Positions 8,996 through 16,829 of a stretch of DNA of 35,593 nucleotides are shown piece by piece. How positions within the stretch are numbered: position 1 is the stretch's first letter; every line of letters starts with the position of its first letter. The DNA is taken from assembly GCA_019745975.1 (NCBI GenBank), contig JAIESQ010000087.1, forward strand, positions 1-35,593, written 5' to 3'. Source of the DNA: Pirellulales bacterium (GTDB lineage: Bacteria; Planctomycetota; Planctomycetia; Pirellulales; JAEUIK01). The notes below the pieces were generated by a model, which saw only the letters and a program-made list of their open reading frames with translations, did not search any database and was not told the origin of the DNA. The position numbers were made by a program, and so were the translations under genes.

Positions 8996-9777
8996 CCGCG
9001 ATACTCCTCCAGCAGGGGCGAGTGGCGCGGATCGGGTAGTTTCGAGTCGGCCGAGATCAACTGGTAGAACAGCTCTTCGAGATCGTGCTGCTCGTGCTGC
9101 TCGCGCAGCTCGGCGAGCGTGCCGCACGCCCGGATGCGGCCGCGATGCACGATGGCCACGCGATCGCAGAGCTTCTCCGCTTCGCGCATGATGTGCGTCG
9201 AAAACACGATGCACTTGCCGTGCTCGCGCAGCTCCGCCACGGTGCGCAGCAGCGATCGCGACACGAGCACATCGAGCCCTGTCGTTGGCTCGTCGAAGAT
9301 CAGCACCGGCGGATCGTGAACGATCGCGCGGGCGATCGACACTTTTTGCCGCATGCCCGTCGACATCTTGGCGCCCAGCACGCCGCGAATATCGTTCATC
9401 TTCAGGCGGCTGAAGATGGCGTCGATGCGGGCTTCGAGCTTGTCTTCGGGCAGTCCGTACAACCGGCCGAAATAGGCCACCATTTCCCAGGCGGTCATCC
9501 GGTCGTAGACGCCGGTATTGGCCGAGAGGAAACCGATCTGATGCCGCACTTCGGCGGCTTGCGTCACCACGTCGTAGCCATTGACCGAGGCCGTGCCCGA
9601 CGTCGGCCGCAGCATGGTGCTCAAAATCCGCAGGGCGGTTGTCTTGCCAGCGCCGTTGGGGCCTAGCAGGCCGAAGATTTGCCCCGGCAGAGCGTAGAAG
9701 CTGATCCGGTCCAGCGCGACGAACTTGCCGCGTTCCAGATCGGTGTAGGCCTTGGTGAGCTCGCGGACGTGAATCAT
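8992..9777 (-). CDS. ABC transporter ATP-binding protein (NatA-like)
   Basis: A 261-residue cytoplasmic ATPase that would power the fused permease encoded directly downstream. It has the Walker A motif GPNGAGKTT at about residues 40-48, a Q-loop region near [12 protein letters not shown], a degenerate ABC signature MSTGMRQKV, Walker B with [11 protein letters not shown], and the switch His in FSTHIM. The overall pattern fits the NatA/CcmA-type exporter ATPases. The ATG at 9777 begins [11 protein letters not shown], a normal family N-terminus. Its stop codon overlaps the permease start, so the two genes form an operon. The pair resembles NatAB sodium exporters by architecture, but the transported substrate cannot be read from sequence. 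Confidence 0.95.
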   Translation of the reverse strand: MIHVRELTKAYTDLERGKFVALDRISFYALPGQIFGLLGPNGAGKTTALRILSTMLRPTSGTASVNGYDVVTQAAEVRHQIGFLSANTGVYDRMTAWEMVAYFGRLYGLPEDKLEARIDAIFSRLKMNDIRGVLGAKMSTGMRQKVSIARAIVHDPPVLIFDEPTTGLDVLVSRSLLRTVAELREHGKCIVFSTHIMREAEKLCDRVAIVHRGRIRACGTLAELREQHEQHDLEELFYQLISADSKLPDPRHSPLLEEYRG

Positions 9778-10186
9778 CGCCTCGTGCCGTCCGGATCGCG
9801 ACCGAGCGCGGCCGCCTGTACCGAGAGTTCGGGTGGTAACGGCCCGCAGTCTCCCCCACGATGGCGAACCACCTGGGTCTAACTCCCAAACCTACCTCAC
9901 CTGCGGCTCCACGGCGAGACGCCGCATCGCGCGGCAGTCCGCGTCGCTGCCACGTGCATCGATAAATCGTGCTGGGCCAGCGGGGATTTAGCGATTCGGG
10001 GGGATGGCCTGCTGGCCGTTTCCGCCGACTGGACGGCGCGCTGGGCGGCGACCGTGTGGAGCCCGCTACCGCGCGGTTGTGAATACCGGGGTCGCAGACC
10101 CCGGCTACAGATTAATTCAACGGGCTGCTAGAATCCGGCGCAGCATCGGCCGCATCGCCTCAAACTCTTCGACAAAGGGCTCACGG
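9778..10186. other. Divergent intergenic region
   Basis: This 409-base region separates the minus-strand ABC operon from the plus-strand CbiE/CbiT gene and should hold both promoters. I could not identify confident promoter boxes. The only distinct feature is a single REP hairpin at 10086-10108. An in-frame extension of the downstream gene to 10004 has no family resemblance. Confidence 0.5.
10086..10108. repeat. Single REP hairpin (CCGGGGTC family)
   Basis: The stem CCGGGGTC/GACCCCGG (10086-10093 and 10097-10104) with loop GCA is followed by CTAC. Read on the minus strand this is GTAG followed by a hairpin, the usual REP form. The same stem occurs at 29773-29795. There is no inverted partner nearby. 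Confidence 0.75.
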
Positions 10187-10189
10187 TTG
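10174..10189 (+). promoter_or_regulatory. Ribosome binding site and TTG start of the CbiE/CbiT gene
   Basis: AAAGGG at 10174-10179 is seven bases upstream of TTG at 10187-10189. The protein from this TTG begins MSKPQKVHIVGIGDDG, placing the conserved methyltransferase glycine-rich start near the N-terminus as expected. The longer frame adds 61 unrelated residues and runs through the REP hairpin at 10086. Confidence 0.65.
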
Positions 10190-11434
10190 AGCAAACCGCA
10201 GAAGGTGCACATCGTTGGCATCGGCGACGACGGGCTGGCCGCCCTGACCGACAGCACAAGGCAATTGCTGGCCGACGCCGAAATCCTGATCGGCGGCGAG
10301 GCCACCTTGCGGCTGGTCCCCGCCGGCAAGGCCGAACGTTTGATCGTCCACGACAACTTCGACCCGGCCGTCGACAAGATCGCCGCGTCGCCGCAGAAGC
10401 GGATCGTTGTGCTGGCCACTGGCGATCCCTTGTTCTACGGCGTCGCCCGGCACCTTTGCTCGCGGCTGGGAAAGGAACGTTTCGAAGTCGCGCCGCACGT
10501 CAGCAGCATGCAACTGGCGTTCGCCCGCGTGAAAGAGAGCTGGGAGGAAGCCTTCCTCACCGATCTCGCGAGCCGCTCGTTCGCGTCGCTGTTGGACAAA
10601 GTGCGCGTGGCCGAGAAAGTCGGACTGTTCACCAGCGATCAATGGCCTCCCTCGCGCGTGGCGGCCACGCTGCTGGAGCATCGGCTCGACTATTTCTCGG
10701 CATACGTTTGCGAGAACCTCGGATCGCCCGACGAGCGCGTCACGCAAGCCGAGCTGTCTGAACTGTTGCGCGAAGAGTTCGCCCCGCTCAACGTGATGAT
10801 CCTGGTACGCAAGCCGAACGTCCCCGACCGCCCGCTCGAGGCCCGCGGCCAGCGGCTGTTCGGCAACCCCGATGAGATGTTCACCCAGTCGAAGCCGAAG
10901 CACGGGCTGCTCACGCCGAGCGAATTGCGATCGATCGCCCTGGCCGAGCTCGACGTCGGTCCGCGCAGCGTCGTCTGGGACATTGGCGCCGGTAGCGGCT
11001 CGGTGGCGATCGAAGCGGCGCAAATCGCGCACGATGGTCGAGTGTTCGCCATCGAAATGGACCCCGAGGATCACGCATTGATTCTCACCAACGCCGAGCG
11101 GTTTCGCGTCACTAACCTCACGCCGGTGCTGGGGCGCGCGCCGGAGGCCTGGCAGGACCTGCCCGAGCCCGACGCGATCTTCGTCGGCGGCAGCGGGCGC
11201 GAGATCAATCGCCTCGTCGAGTTGGCGGCCGATCGTCTGCGCGTCGGGGGGCGACTGGTGGCCAGCGTCGGCAGCATCGAAAGCGTGAGCGCCGTCTACG
11301 GCGTCTTGCGACGCCGCGGCAGCGACGTGAAAGTGTGGATGCTCAACATCGCCCGCGGCACAGAGCAGTTCGAACGGCTGCGATTCGAAGCGCTCAACCC
11401 CACGTTCTTGCTGGCCGCCATCAAACCGAAATAG
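10187..11434 (+). CDS. cobL: Bifunctional precorrin-6Y C5,15-methyltransferase (decarboxylating) CbiE/CbiT
   Basis: A 415-residue fusion of two cobalamin-pathway enzymes. It methylates precorrin-6Y at C5 and C15 and decarboxylates the C12 acetate side chain, using S-adenosylmethionine, in the cytoplasm. The N-terminal CbiE half shows VGIGDDGLAAL and a GDPLFYG motif near residue 84, typical of tetrapyrrole methylases. The C-terminal CbiT half, from about residue 210, shows the SAM-binding motif WDIGAGSGSVAIE. Length matches the CobL fusion. No other cobalamin gene is in this window, so the rest of the pathway must lie elsewhere. A long inverted repeat follows the gene. Confidence 0.92.
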   Translation: MSKPQKVHIVGIGDDGLAALTDSTRQLLADAEILIGGEATLRLVPAGKAERLIVHDNFDPAVDKIAASPQKRIVVLATGDPLFYGVARHLCSRLGKERFEVAPHVSSMQLAFARVKESWEEAFLTDLASRSFASLLDKVRVAEKVGLFTSDQWPPSRVAATLLEHRLDYFSAYVCENLGSPDERVTQAELSELLREEFAPLNVMILVRKPNVPDRPLEARGQRLFGNPDEMFTQSKPKHGLLTPSELRSIALAELDVGPRSVVWDIGAGSGSVAIEAAQIAHDGRVFAIEMDPEDHALILTNAERFRVTNLTPVLGRAPEAWQDLPEPDAIFVGGSGREINRLVELAADRLRVGGRLVASVGSIESVSAVYGVLRRRGSDVKVWMLNIARGTEQFERLRFEALNPTFLLAAIKPK

Positions 11435-11445
11435 GACCGCGCGAT

Positions 11446-11517
11446 GGGGACTGGAGTCGTCTGCGCGGTAGGGCAGCACTAGGCCGAATGCACCCATCGC
11501 AGTCGACTCCTGTCCCC
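11446..11517. repeat. Long inverted repeat between cobL and the deacetylase gene
   Basis: The 20-base arm at 11446-11465 pairs with 11498-11517 with two mismatches around a 32-base loop. The arms include GGGGAC, GGAGTCG and CTGCG, with complements in reverse order. No T-tract follows directly, so it is not a classic terminator, but it would fold strongly in RNA between the two genes and may be another dispersed palindrome. Confidence 0.75.
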
Positions 11518-11540
11518 CTTGCCAATCGGAGCGCACTTTA

Positions 11541-12305
11541 GTGGACGAAGTCGATCGCCTTGACGTAATCGCCGTGGGGGCCCATCCCGATGACGTCGAG
11601 ATCGCCTGCGGCGGCACGCTGGCAAAACTCGCCAAACAAGGCTACCGCGTCGGCATCATCGACCTGACCGACGGCGAACCAACTCCTGGCTCGCCCGGGC
11701 CCGAAGTGCGCCTCGAAGAAGCCCGTCGGGCCGCCGAAACGCTCGGCGCGGCCGTGCGCGTCACGCTCGATCTGCCCAACCGCCGGCTCTTCGACACCTT
11801 CGAGGCGCGCGTGCTATTGGCCAAGCAGTTTCGCATCTACCGACCCAGGCTCGTGCTGGGCTTTGGCGAGAAAACGCCGCTGGCCTCGCCCGATCATTGG
11901 CAGGCGATGCAGATCACCGACGCCGCGGTCTTCTATTCGCGACTTACCAAGTGGGAGTCGTATTTCGACGGCCTGCCGACGCACACGATCTCGTCCCACT
12001 TGTACTTCACGCTGGCGTTTGGCCGGCTCGACTTGCCCGATGCCGCCAGCCACCTGGTGGTCGACATTGGCGACACGCTCGACGCCAAGATCGCGGCGGT
12101 CCGCTGTTACGAAACGCAGTTTCCCCCCGAGAAGGCGCACGTGCTCGATCGCGTGCGCAGCTACGCGGTGCAGCAGGGAACGGCGGCCGGCTTCAGGGCC
12201 GGAGAACTGCTGGCCAGCCCGCGCATGCTCGGCACCCGCGACCTGATGCACTTCTTGTTCGGTCTGCGTCCGGGCGATGCCCCCCGCAAGCCGGATGAAC
12301 GATGA
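11541..12305 (+). CDS. bshB1: PIG-L family deacetylase, BshB1-like
   Basis: A 254-residue protein of the PIG-L/LmbE deacetylase family. The nearest named role is BshB1, which removes the acetyl group from GlcNAc-malate in bacillithiol synthesis. The zinc-binding AHPDD motif is at residues 14-18, and SPDHWQAMQ supplies a further His. The segment [15 protein letters not shown] closely follows the BshB1 pattern. The start is GTG at 11541, giving [18 protein letters not shown]. No other bacillithiol gene is nearby, so a related sugar deacetylase role remains possible. The family assignment is firm and the exact substrate is less so. Confidence 0.85.
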   Translation: MDEVDRLDVIAVGAHPDDVEIACGGTLAKLAKQGYRVGIIDLTDGEPTPGSPGPEVRLEEARRAAETLGAAVRVTLDLPNRRLFDTFEARVLLAKQFRIYRPRLVLGFGEKTPLASPDHWQAMQITDAAVFYSRLTKWESYFDGLPTHTISSHLYFTLAFGRLDLPDAASHLVVDIGDTLDAKIAAVRCYETQFPPEKAHVLDRVRSYAVQQGTAAGFRAGELLASPRMLGTRDLMHFLFGLRPGDAPRKPDER

Positions 12306-12399
12306 GAACTGTCCTCACTCGCAATGGCCTGGCTCACTCAGTCGTCGTTGGCCTCTTTTTCGATATGTTGATGCAATCTTGAAAGGCGGCACCAGTCCT

Positions 12400-12918
12400 A
12401 TGCTTTTTCGGGCACTCGTATTCATTCTTGTTTGCAGCGCGATTGCGCTACAATCCTCGGCCGAGGAATTGAAAGTAGAACCCGACGAGGAAAACGTCGT
12501 CGCGAGCAAGTTACTCGGCATCTGGAAGCAGCAAGACGCGTTGACGAAGAGGCTAAGGGGAGTCCGAAGCGACGCGCGAAAGTCGCAGTCGTTCATCTCC
12601 GAACCGGGAATCACCGCCAAAATCCCAGAAAAATATGTGCGAGTTTTCCTCGTTCAGAAAATCAAGATCTATGTCGCTGGCTACATGGAATTGCACAACG
12701 ATCGTCACCCGTTTGTGTTGATCCAATTGAGGGGCAACCCGACTATTCTGTATTGGCGTGAACGCGACGGTGACGCCTTTGGCGACACCGAGTCATTTAC
12801 GGTGATGGTAGCGGCCGCGACGGACAAAAAGGACGATTTACTTTTCATCGGCGGGGACTTCAATAATCAGGCTTTTACGGCGTACGAGCGGCAGGAGACT
12901 TCAGCGCCGCGGCCATGA
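12400..12918 (+). CDS. Small secreted protein of unknown function
   Basis: A 172-residue protein that I do not recognise. The first 22 residues form a clear signal peptide (MLFRALVFILVCSAIALQSSA, probable cleavage before EEL), so the mature part is probably periplasmic or exported. The mature chain begins with a charged KLLGIWKQQDALTKR segment that faintly recalls lipocalin-like planctomycete proteins. It later has alternating hydrophobic strands such as VRVFLVQKIKIYVAGYMEL and DLLFIGGDF, suggesting a small beta-sheet fold. The ATG at 12400 is chosen because the signal peptide starts there; an in-frame ATG at 12295 would hide it. The local sequence is visibly richer in A and T than its neighbours, which may point to recent acquisition. 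Upstream GAAAGG lies a little far from the start. Confidence 0.7.
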   Translation: MLFRALVFILVCSAIALQSSAEELKVEPDEENVVASKLLGIWKQQDALTKRLRGVRSDARKSQSFISEPGITAKIPEKYVRVFLVQKIKIYVAGYMELHNDRHPFVLIQLRGNPTILYWRERDGDAFGDTESFTVMVAAATDKKDDLLFIGGDFNNQAFTAYERQETSAPRP

Positions 12919-13256
12919 CTTGAACCTCGCCCGTTTGCCACTTAAGGGACGCTCGGAATCTTCAGTTTCCGGCGATAAGTCGGTTACGCTTGTCGCCCCT
13001 GGAATGACGGTCGCTCTGCTAGGGCACTTTCTGTCAAGTGCGCTCACTTGACCCTTGCGTAGCAAGCACTTAGACTTCGCTAGGGCCGCGAGGGCATGCC
13101 GAGCGCTCGGGCGAGCCCGCGTAGCGGCGCCATGGCGGTCCAGGTGACGTTTCTCCGCGCGGCTGCTTCGCGGTCGGCCGCCTGAATTTTCCCACCCAAA
13201 CCTTGCAAAACCATCGCGTCGACGACGCTCATGCGCCCGACGCCAGGACCGTTGTT
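12919..13256. other. Intergenic region, one hairpin
   Basis: This 338-base gap follows the small secreted gene and precedes the metallophosphoesterase. No supported gene was found. It contains a perfect hairpin at 13033-13052 and sequence with no other feature I can support. Confidence 0.5.
13033..13052. repeat. Perfect 8-bp hairpin
   Basis: GTCAAGTG and CACTTGAC pair perfectly around the loop CGCT. There is no T-run, so a Rho-independent terminator is unlikely. It could be an operator or another small palindrome. Confidence 0.5.
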
Positions 13257-14015
13257 GTGAAGCGCGCACTGGTCAGCGACATCCACTCAAACCTCGAAGC
13301 GCTCGAGGCCGTGCTGGCCGACATCCAGCAGCAGGGGATCACCGAGATCTACTGCCTGGGCGACATCATCGGCTACGGGCCCAACCCGCGCGAGTGCATC
13401 GACCTGGTGATGAAGTTCAACGTCTGCATCCTGGGCAACCACGACCAGGGGGCAATGTTCGATCCCGAAGGCTTCAATGCCGGCGCCGAGCGGGCAATCC
13501 TCTGGACCCGCGCTCAACTTGAAAAGCCGATCGGCGATCCCGAGCAAAACGCCCGCCGCTGGGATTTTCTCGGCGAGCTGCCACGCAATCGCCGCGAGAA
13601 CGGTTTTCTGTTCGTACACGGCTCGGCGCGCAATCCGATCAACGAATACGTCTTCCCCGAAGACATCTACAACCAGCGCAAGATGGAAAAAATCTTCGCG
13701 CTCATCGAACGGCATTGCTTTCAGGGGCACACGCACGTGCCAGGCGTGTTCACGCACAGCCTGAATTTCTTGAGCCTCGAAGACCTGGCCCCCAGCAATT
13801 ACTCGTATCGCCTCACCGACGACAAAACGATGACCAACGTCGGCTCAGTCGGGCAGCCGCGCGACGGCGACCCGCGGGCCTGCTACGCGATCCTCGATGG
13901 AGACACGCTCACGTTCCGCCGCGTCGACTACGACGTCAACAAGACCGCCCAGAAGATCTACGACAACCCCGATCTGGACGACTTTCTCGGGGACCGCATC
14001 AAGGACGGGCGGTAA
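13257..14015 (+). CDS. Metallophosphoesterase family protein
   Basis: A 252-residue calcineurin-like phosphoesterase, probably cytoplasmic. The metal-binding motifs appear in order: SDIHSN near the N-terminus, [15 protein letters not shown], and the C-terminal GHTHVPG, together supplying the expected Asp, Asn and His ligands. Size and motif spacing fit the YfcE/MJ0936-type family, which acts on phosphodiesters or phosphoproteins, but the substrate is not predictable. I choose the GTG at 13257 because AGGA (13245-13248) lies eight bases upstream and the chain begins [12 protein letters not shown], typical for the family. A longer frame from ATG 13203 adds 18 residues without resemblance. Confidence 0.88.
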   Translation: MKRALVSDIHSNLEALEAVLADIQQQGITEIYCLGDIIGYGPNPRECIDLVMKFNVCILGNHDQGAMFDPEGFNAGAERAILWTRAQLEKPIGDPEQNARRWDFLGELPRNRRENGFLFVHGSARNPINEYVFPEDIYNQRKMEKIFALIERHCFQGHTHVPGVFTHSLNFLSLEDLAPSNYSYRLTDDKTMTNVGSVGQPRDGDPRACYAILDGDTLTFRRVDYDVNKTAQKIYDNPDLDDFLGDRIKDGR

Positions 14016-14341
14016 TTCCCCCGAACCGCGATACGGCGTGCGACTCCGTCCGCATCAAGAGAGCGTGTTAGCCGCGGAGTTTGCTCCGCGCGCCGTTACC
14101 TTGAGGGCTCGTTCGGCAAAAACGCGAGTTAACTCCCCCCCGACCGGCGGCCATTTGGGCTGGGTGCCGGCCCCCGGCGCGGTAAGATTATTGACAGTCG
14201 CGCGGCGTGAGAAGCCGGCCGATCGCCGGGTGTCAAGCTTGCCCCCCGATAGACACTTGCCCGCCGGTGACTCCGAATTGATCGCGCCAGGCGCCCCTGC
14301 GTCCCTCTCAGGACGCACATCGCCGGGCCTTAGGAACTGAA
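14016..14341. other. Intergenic region upstream of yidC
   Basis: A 326-base gap without a supported gene. A hairpin (CGCGGAG/CTCCGCG, loop TTTG) lies at 14073-14090. TTGACA occurs near 14193, but I see no acceptable -10 box at the right distance, so no promoter is called. Confidence 0.5.
14073..14090. repeat. GC-rich hairpin after the metallophosphoesterase gene
   Basis: CGCGGAG (14073-14079) pairs with CTCCGCG (14084-14090) around TTTG. It lies about 57 bases past the stop codon of the upstream gene and lacks a T-tract. It is either a REP-like palindrome or a weak transcript-end structure. Confidence 0.5.
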
Positions 14342-16816
14342 ATGGAAAAGCGTTTTTTCGCCTGGTTGGTCCTCTCGCTGCTGCTGTTCTTCGGCTACAT
14401 GCAGCTTATGCGCTGGTGGAACCCGCCGCCACCGCGCGCGCCGCTCGCGCAAGCCGAGGCCGCGACGAACGACGGCGCGAAGAACGAGCCCGCCGCGGCG
14501 CCCGACGGCGCCGCCGACGCAGCTCAACCGGCCAACCCCGAGACTCCTGCAAGTGGCGCCGCCGAGCAACCTGCTCCGCCCGACGCGCCTCCGGCTGAGC
14601 CAGCAGCGGAAGCTCCCGCCGCCGCGCCGGTGCCCCTAGCGCGTGGCACGCTGGGCTCGCTCGATCCGGCTAGCGGCGCGCGCCTGCTGGTCACCTGGGT
14701 AAATCGCGGCGCCGCGATCGAGCGCATCGAGCTGAATGTTTCGCAATATCTCGATCAAGAAGACCGCGGCGGCTATCTCGGCCACTTGGACGCCGTCGAC
14801 AACACGGCCGGCGGCGGAGCGCTGGTGCAGGTTGTTGGGCCCGGCACGCCCGCGGCTCTGGCCGGTCTCAAGGCCGGCGATGTGATCGTCGGCGTGGACA
14901 ACAAGCGCATCGAAATCGCCGACGATCTCGAAGTCGCGATTCACGCGACGAAGCCGCAGCAAGAGATCGCGCTCAAGGTCATGCGCGGCGAGGCGCAACA
15001 GACTCTCACGACGAAGCTGATTCGCCGCCCGCTGGAGGTGATTCGACCTGCCAACCTTGCTGAGGTCGAAGCGCTCTGGGAGCGCGTCAGCCCCGACGTG
15101 GTCGAAGCCCGTGGCAATACTCCCTCGCTGCTGCTGACGCTCGAACAGCTCGACGATAAGCGCCTTGAGGGGGAAGTCGAGGAGCTGACAGGCGTGGCGC
15201 TACGGGGCGCGAACTGGGAAGTTGTGGATGCCAACGACCGCGAGGTCGCGTTCCGCAAGCGCGTCGATCCGGCCGGCATTGAGATCATCAAGCGGTTCCG
15301 ACTAGCCCGACCGGCCGGGGAGCAAAAAGGAGCCGCGGCCCGCGACTATCACCTGGAATTCGAAATCGAAATCCACAACCGTAGCGCCGCGCCGCATCCG
15401 GTAGCCTACCGCCTGTTCGGCCCCAACGGGCTGCCGACCGAAGGCTGGTGGTACGCCAGCAAGATCAGCCGCAACTGGGGTGGCGCTGGCCCGCGCGACG
15501 TGGTCTTTGGAAATCAATTCGAAGGCAAGGTCACCGACGGCCTGGTTACCTGCGCGAGCCTGGCGGGCGGCAAGCCTGCCGAGATCCATCGCGGCATTCC
15601 CTTGGCGTATGCCGGCGTGGATACGCAATACTTCGCCGCGGTGCTGCTACCACAAAAGGACGAAGCGCTCGACGACTGGTTCTACGAATGGCAGCCGCTG
15701 GTCGTCCCGCCGGCGCCGCAACAAAAAGACAAACTGCGGCTGGCAAACACCTCGCTTCGCCTGACAAGCCAGAAGAGGACGCTAGCCCCCGGCGACAGCC
15801 TGATTCACCGCTATGTGCTGTTTGCCGGTCCCAAGAAGCCGGCGATTCTCGACCAGTATGCGCTGGGCGAACTGAACTATTACGGCTGGTTTGGCTGGGT
15901 CGCCAGGCCGCTGGCCAGTGTGTTGCACTTCTTCGCGCGGCTGCCCGGCGTGAACTTCGGGCTGGCGATCATCCTGCTCACCGTGCTGGTGCGCGGTTCA
16001 ATGTTCCCGCTCGGTCGCAAGCAGGCTGCCGCCGCGGCGAAGATGCAGCTCCTGCAGCCGGAGATGAAGCGGCTCAACGAAAAGTACAAGACCGACATGG
16101 AAGCCCGCGCCAAGGCGCAGCGCGAGCTGTTCGCCAAGCACGGCTACAACCCGTTGAGCGGCTGCCTCCCCTTGGTGATTCAGATGCCGATCTTCATCGG
16201 GCTGTATCGCTCGCTGTCGGTCGACCTGGAGCTGCGCGGCGCGGCGCTGTTGTGGGATGGCGCCTGGGCGTCGAACCTGGCTGCCCCCGACAAGATGTTC
16301 CACTGGCTGGCGTTCATGCCGCAGTTCGTGCTCGGCTGGCTGGGGCCGTACTTCAACCTGCTGCCGTTGATCACCATCGCGCTGTTCATTGTGCAACAGA
16401 AGATGTTCATGCCGCCGCCGACCGACGAGCAGGCCGCCATGCAACAGAAGATGATGCAGTACATGATGATCTTCATGGGGGTGATGTTCTTCAAAGTTCC
16501 CAGCGGCTTGTGCGTCTATTTCATCGCGTCGAGCTTGTGGGGCCTGGCCGAACGCAAGCTGGTCCCCAAACCGGGCACGACGCCACCGGCCGCCCCGCCG
16601 CCGGGCGAGAACCGGCTCAAGTCGGCGCTGGCCAGCGTGGTCGCGGCTGCCAGCAACGGCCAGAACGGCAGTGGCTCGGCAAGCTCGAGCAAGAAGAAGC
16701 CGCGCGGCAAGCGCTTTGCTCCGCTCGTCGATCGTGTGAAGAGTTCGGCCTGGTGGCGGCGAGTCGTGCAGCTCGTCGCGGCAGCCGAGCGTCGCGAGTC
16801 CCGGCGACCCGATTAG
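14342..16816 (+). CDS. yidC: Membrane protein insertase YidC with embedded PDZ domain
   Basis: An 824-residue YidC/Oxa1 insertase, which helps membrane proteins fold and insert in the cytoplasmic membrane. The N-terminal helix is at about 7-25, followed by a Pro/Ala-rich stretch to about 100. The periplasmic P1 region is split by a PDZ-like domain at about 157-226 (GGALVQVVGPGTPAALAGLKAGDVI), which ordinary YidC proteins lack. The conserved insertase core is at about 510-740: PGVNFGLAIILLTVLVRGSMFPL carries the essential Arg, followed by the coiled cytoplasmic hairpin MQLLQPEMKRLNEKYK and the final helices with PSGLCVYF. The tail is long and basic (SKKKPRGKR), as in YidC proteins that touch the ribosome. 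mnmE follows after 13 bases, the classic yidC-mnmE order, although rpmH and rnpA are not upstream. Confidence 0.95.
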   Translation: MEKRFFAWLVLSLLLFFGYMQLMRWWNPPPPRAPLAQAEAATNDGAKNEPAAAPDGAADAAQPANPETPASGAAEQPAPPDAPPAEPAAEAPAAAPVPLARGTLGSLDPASGARLLVTWVNRGAAIERIELNVSQYLDQEDRGGYLGHLDAVDNTAGGGALVQVVGPGTPAALAGLKAGDVIVGVDNKRIEIADDLEVAIHATKPQQEIALKVMRGEAQQTLTTKLIRRPLEVIRPANLAEVEALWERVSPDVVEARGNTPSLLLTLEQLDDKRLEGEVEELTGVALRGANWEVVDANDREVAFRKRVDPAGIEIIKRFRLARPAGEQKGAAARDYHLEFEIEIHNRSAAPHPVAYRLFGPNGLPTEGWWYASKISRNWGGAGPRDVVFGNQFEGKVTDGLVTCASLAGGKPAEIHRGIPLAYAGVDTQYFAAVLLPQKDEALDDWFYEWQPLVVPPAPQQKDKLRLANTSLRLTSQKRTLAPGDSLIHRYVLFAGPKKPAILDQYALGELNYYGWFGWVARPLASVLHFFARLPGVNFGLAIILLTVLVRGSMFPLGRKQAAAAAKMQLLQPEMKRLNEKYKTDMEARAKAQRELFAKHGYNPLSGCLPLVIQMPIFIGLYRSLSVDLELRGAALLWDGAWASNLAAPDKMFHWLAFMPQFVLGWLGPYFNLLPLITIALFIVQQKMFMPPPTDEQAAMQQKMMQYMMIFMGVMFFKVPSGLCVYFIASSLWGLAERKLVPKPGTTPPAAPPPGENRLKSALASVVAAASNGQNGSGSASSSKKKPRGKRFAPLVDRVKSSAWWRRVVQLVAAAERRESRRPD

Positions 16817-16829
16817 ATTCTTCGCGCTC

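Noticed and set aside
8996-9889. N-terminal extension of the ABC permease frame to 9889
   Set aside because: This stretch is an alternate frame of the ATPase gene. The ATGA overlap at 8992-8995 marks the real start.
10181-11635. Minus-strand open frame of 484 codons over cobL
   Set aside because: It is the complement of the CbiE/CbiT coding sequence, with low-complexity composition and no family likeness.
14180-14230. TTGACA near 14193 as a yidC promoter
   Set aside because: No acceptable -10 sequence lies 15-19 bases downstream.
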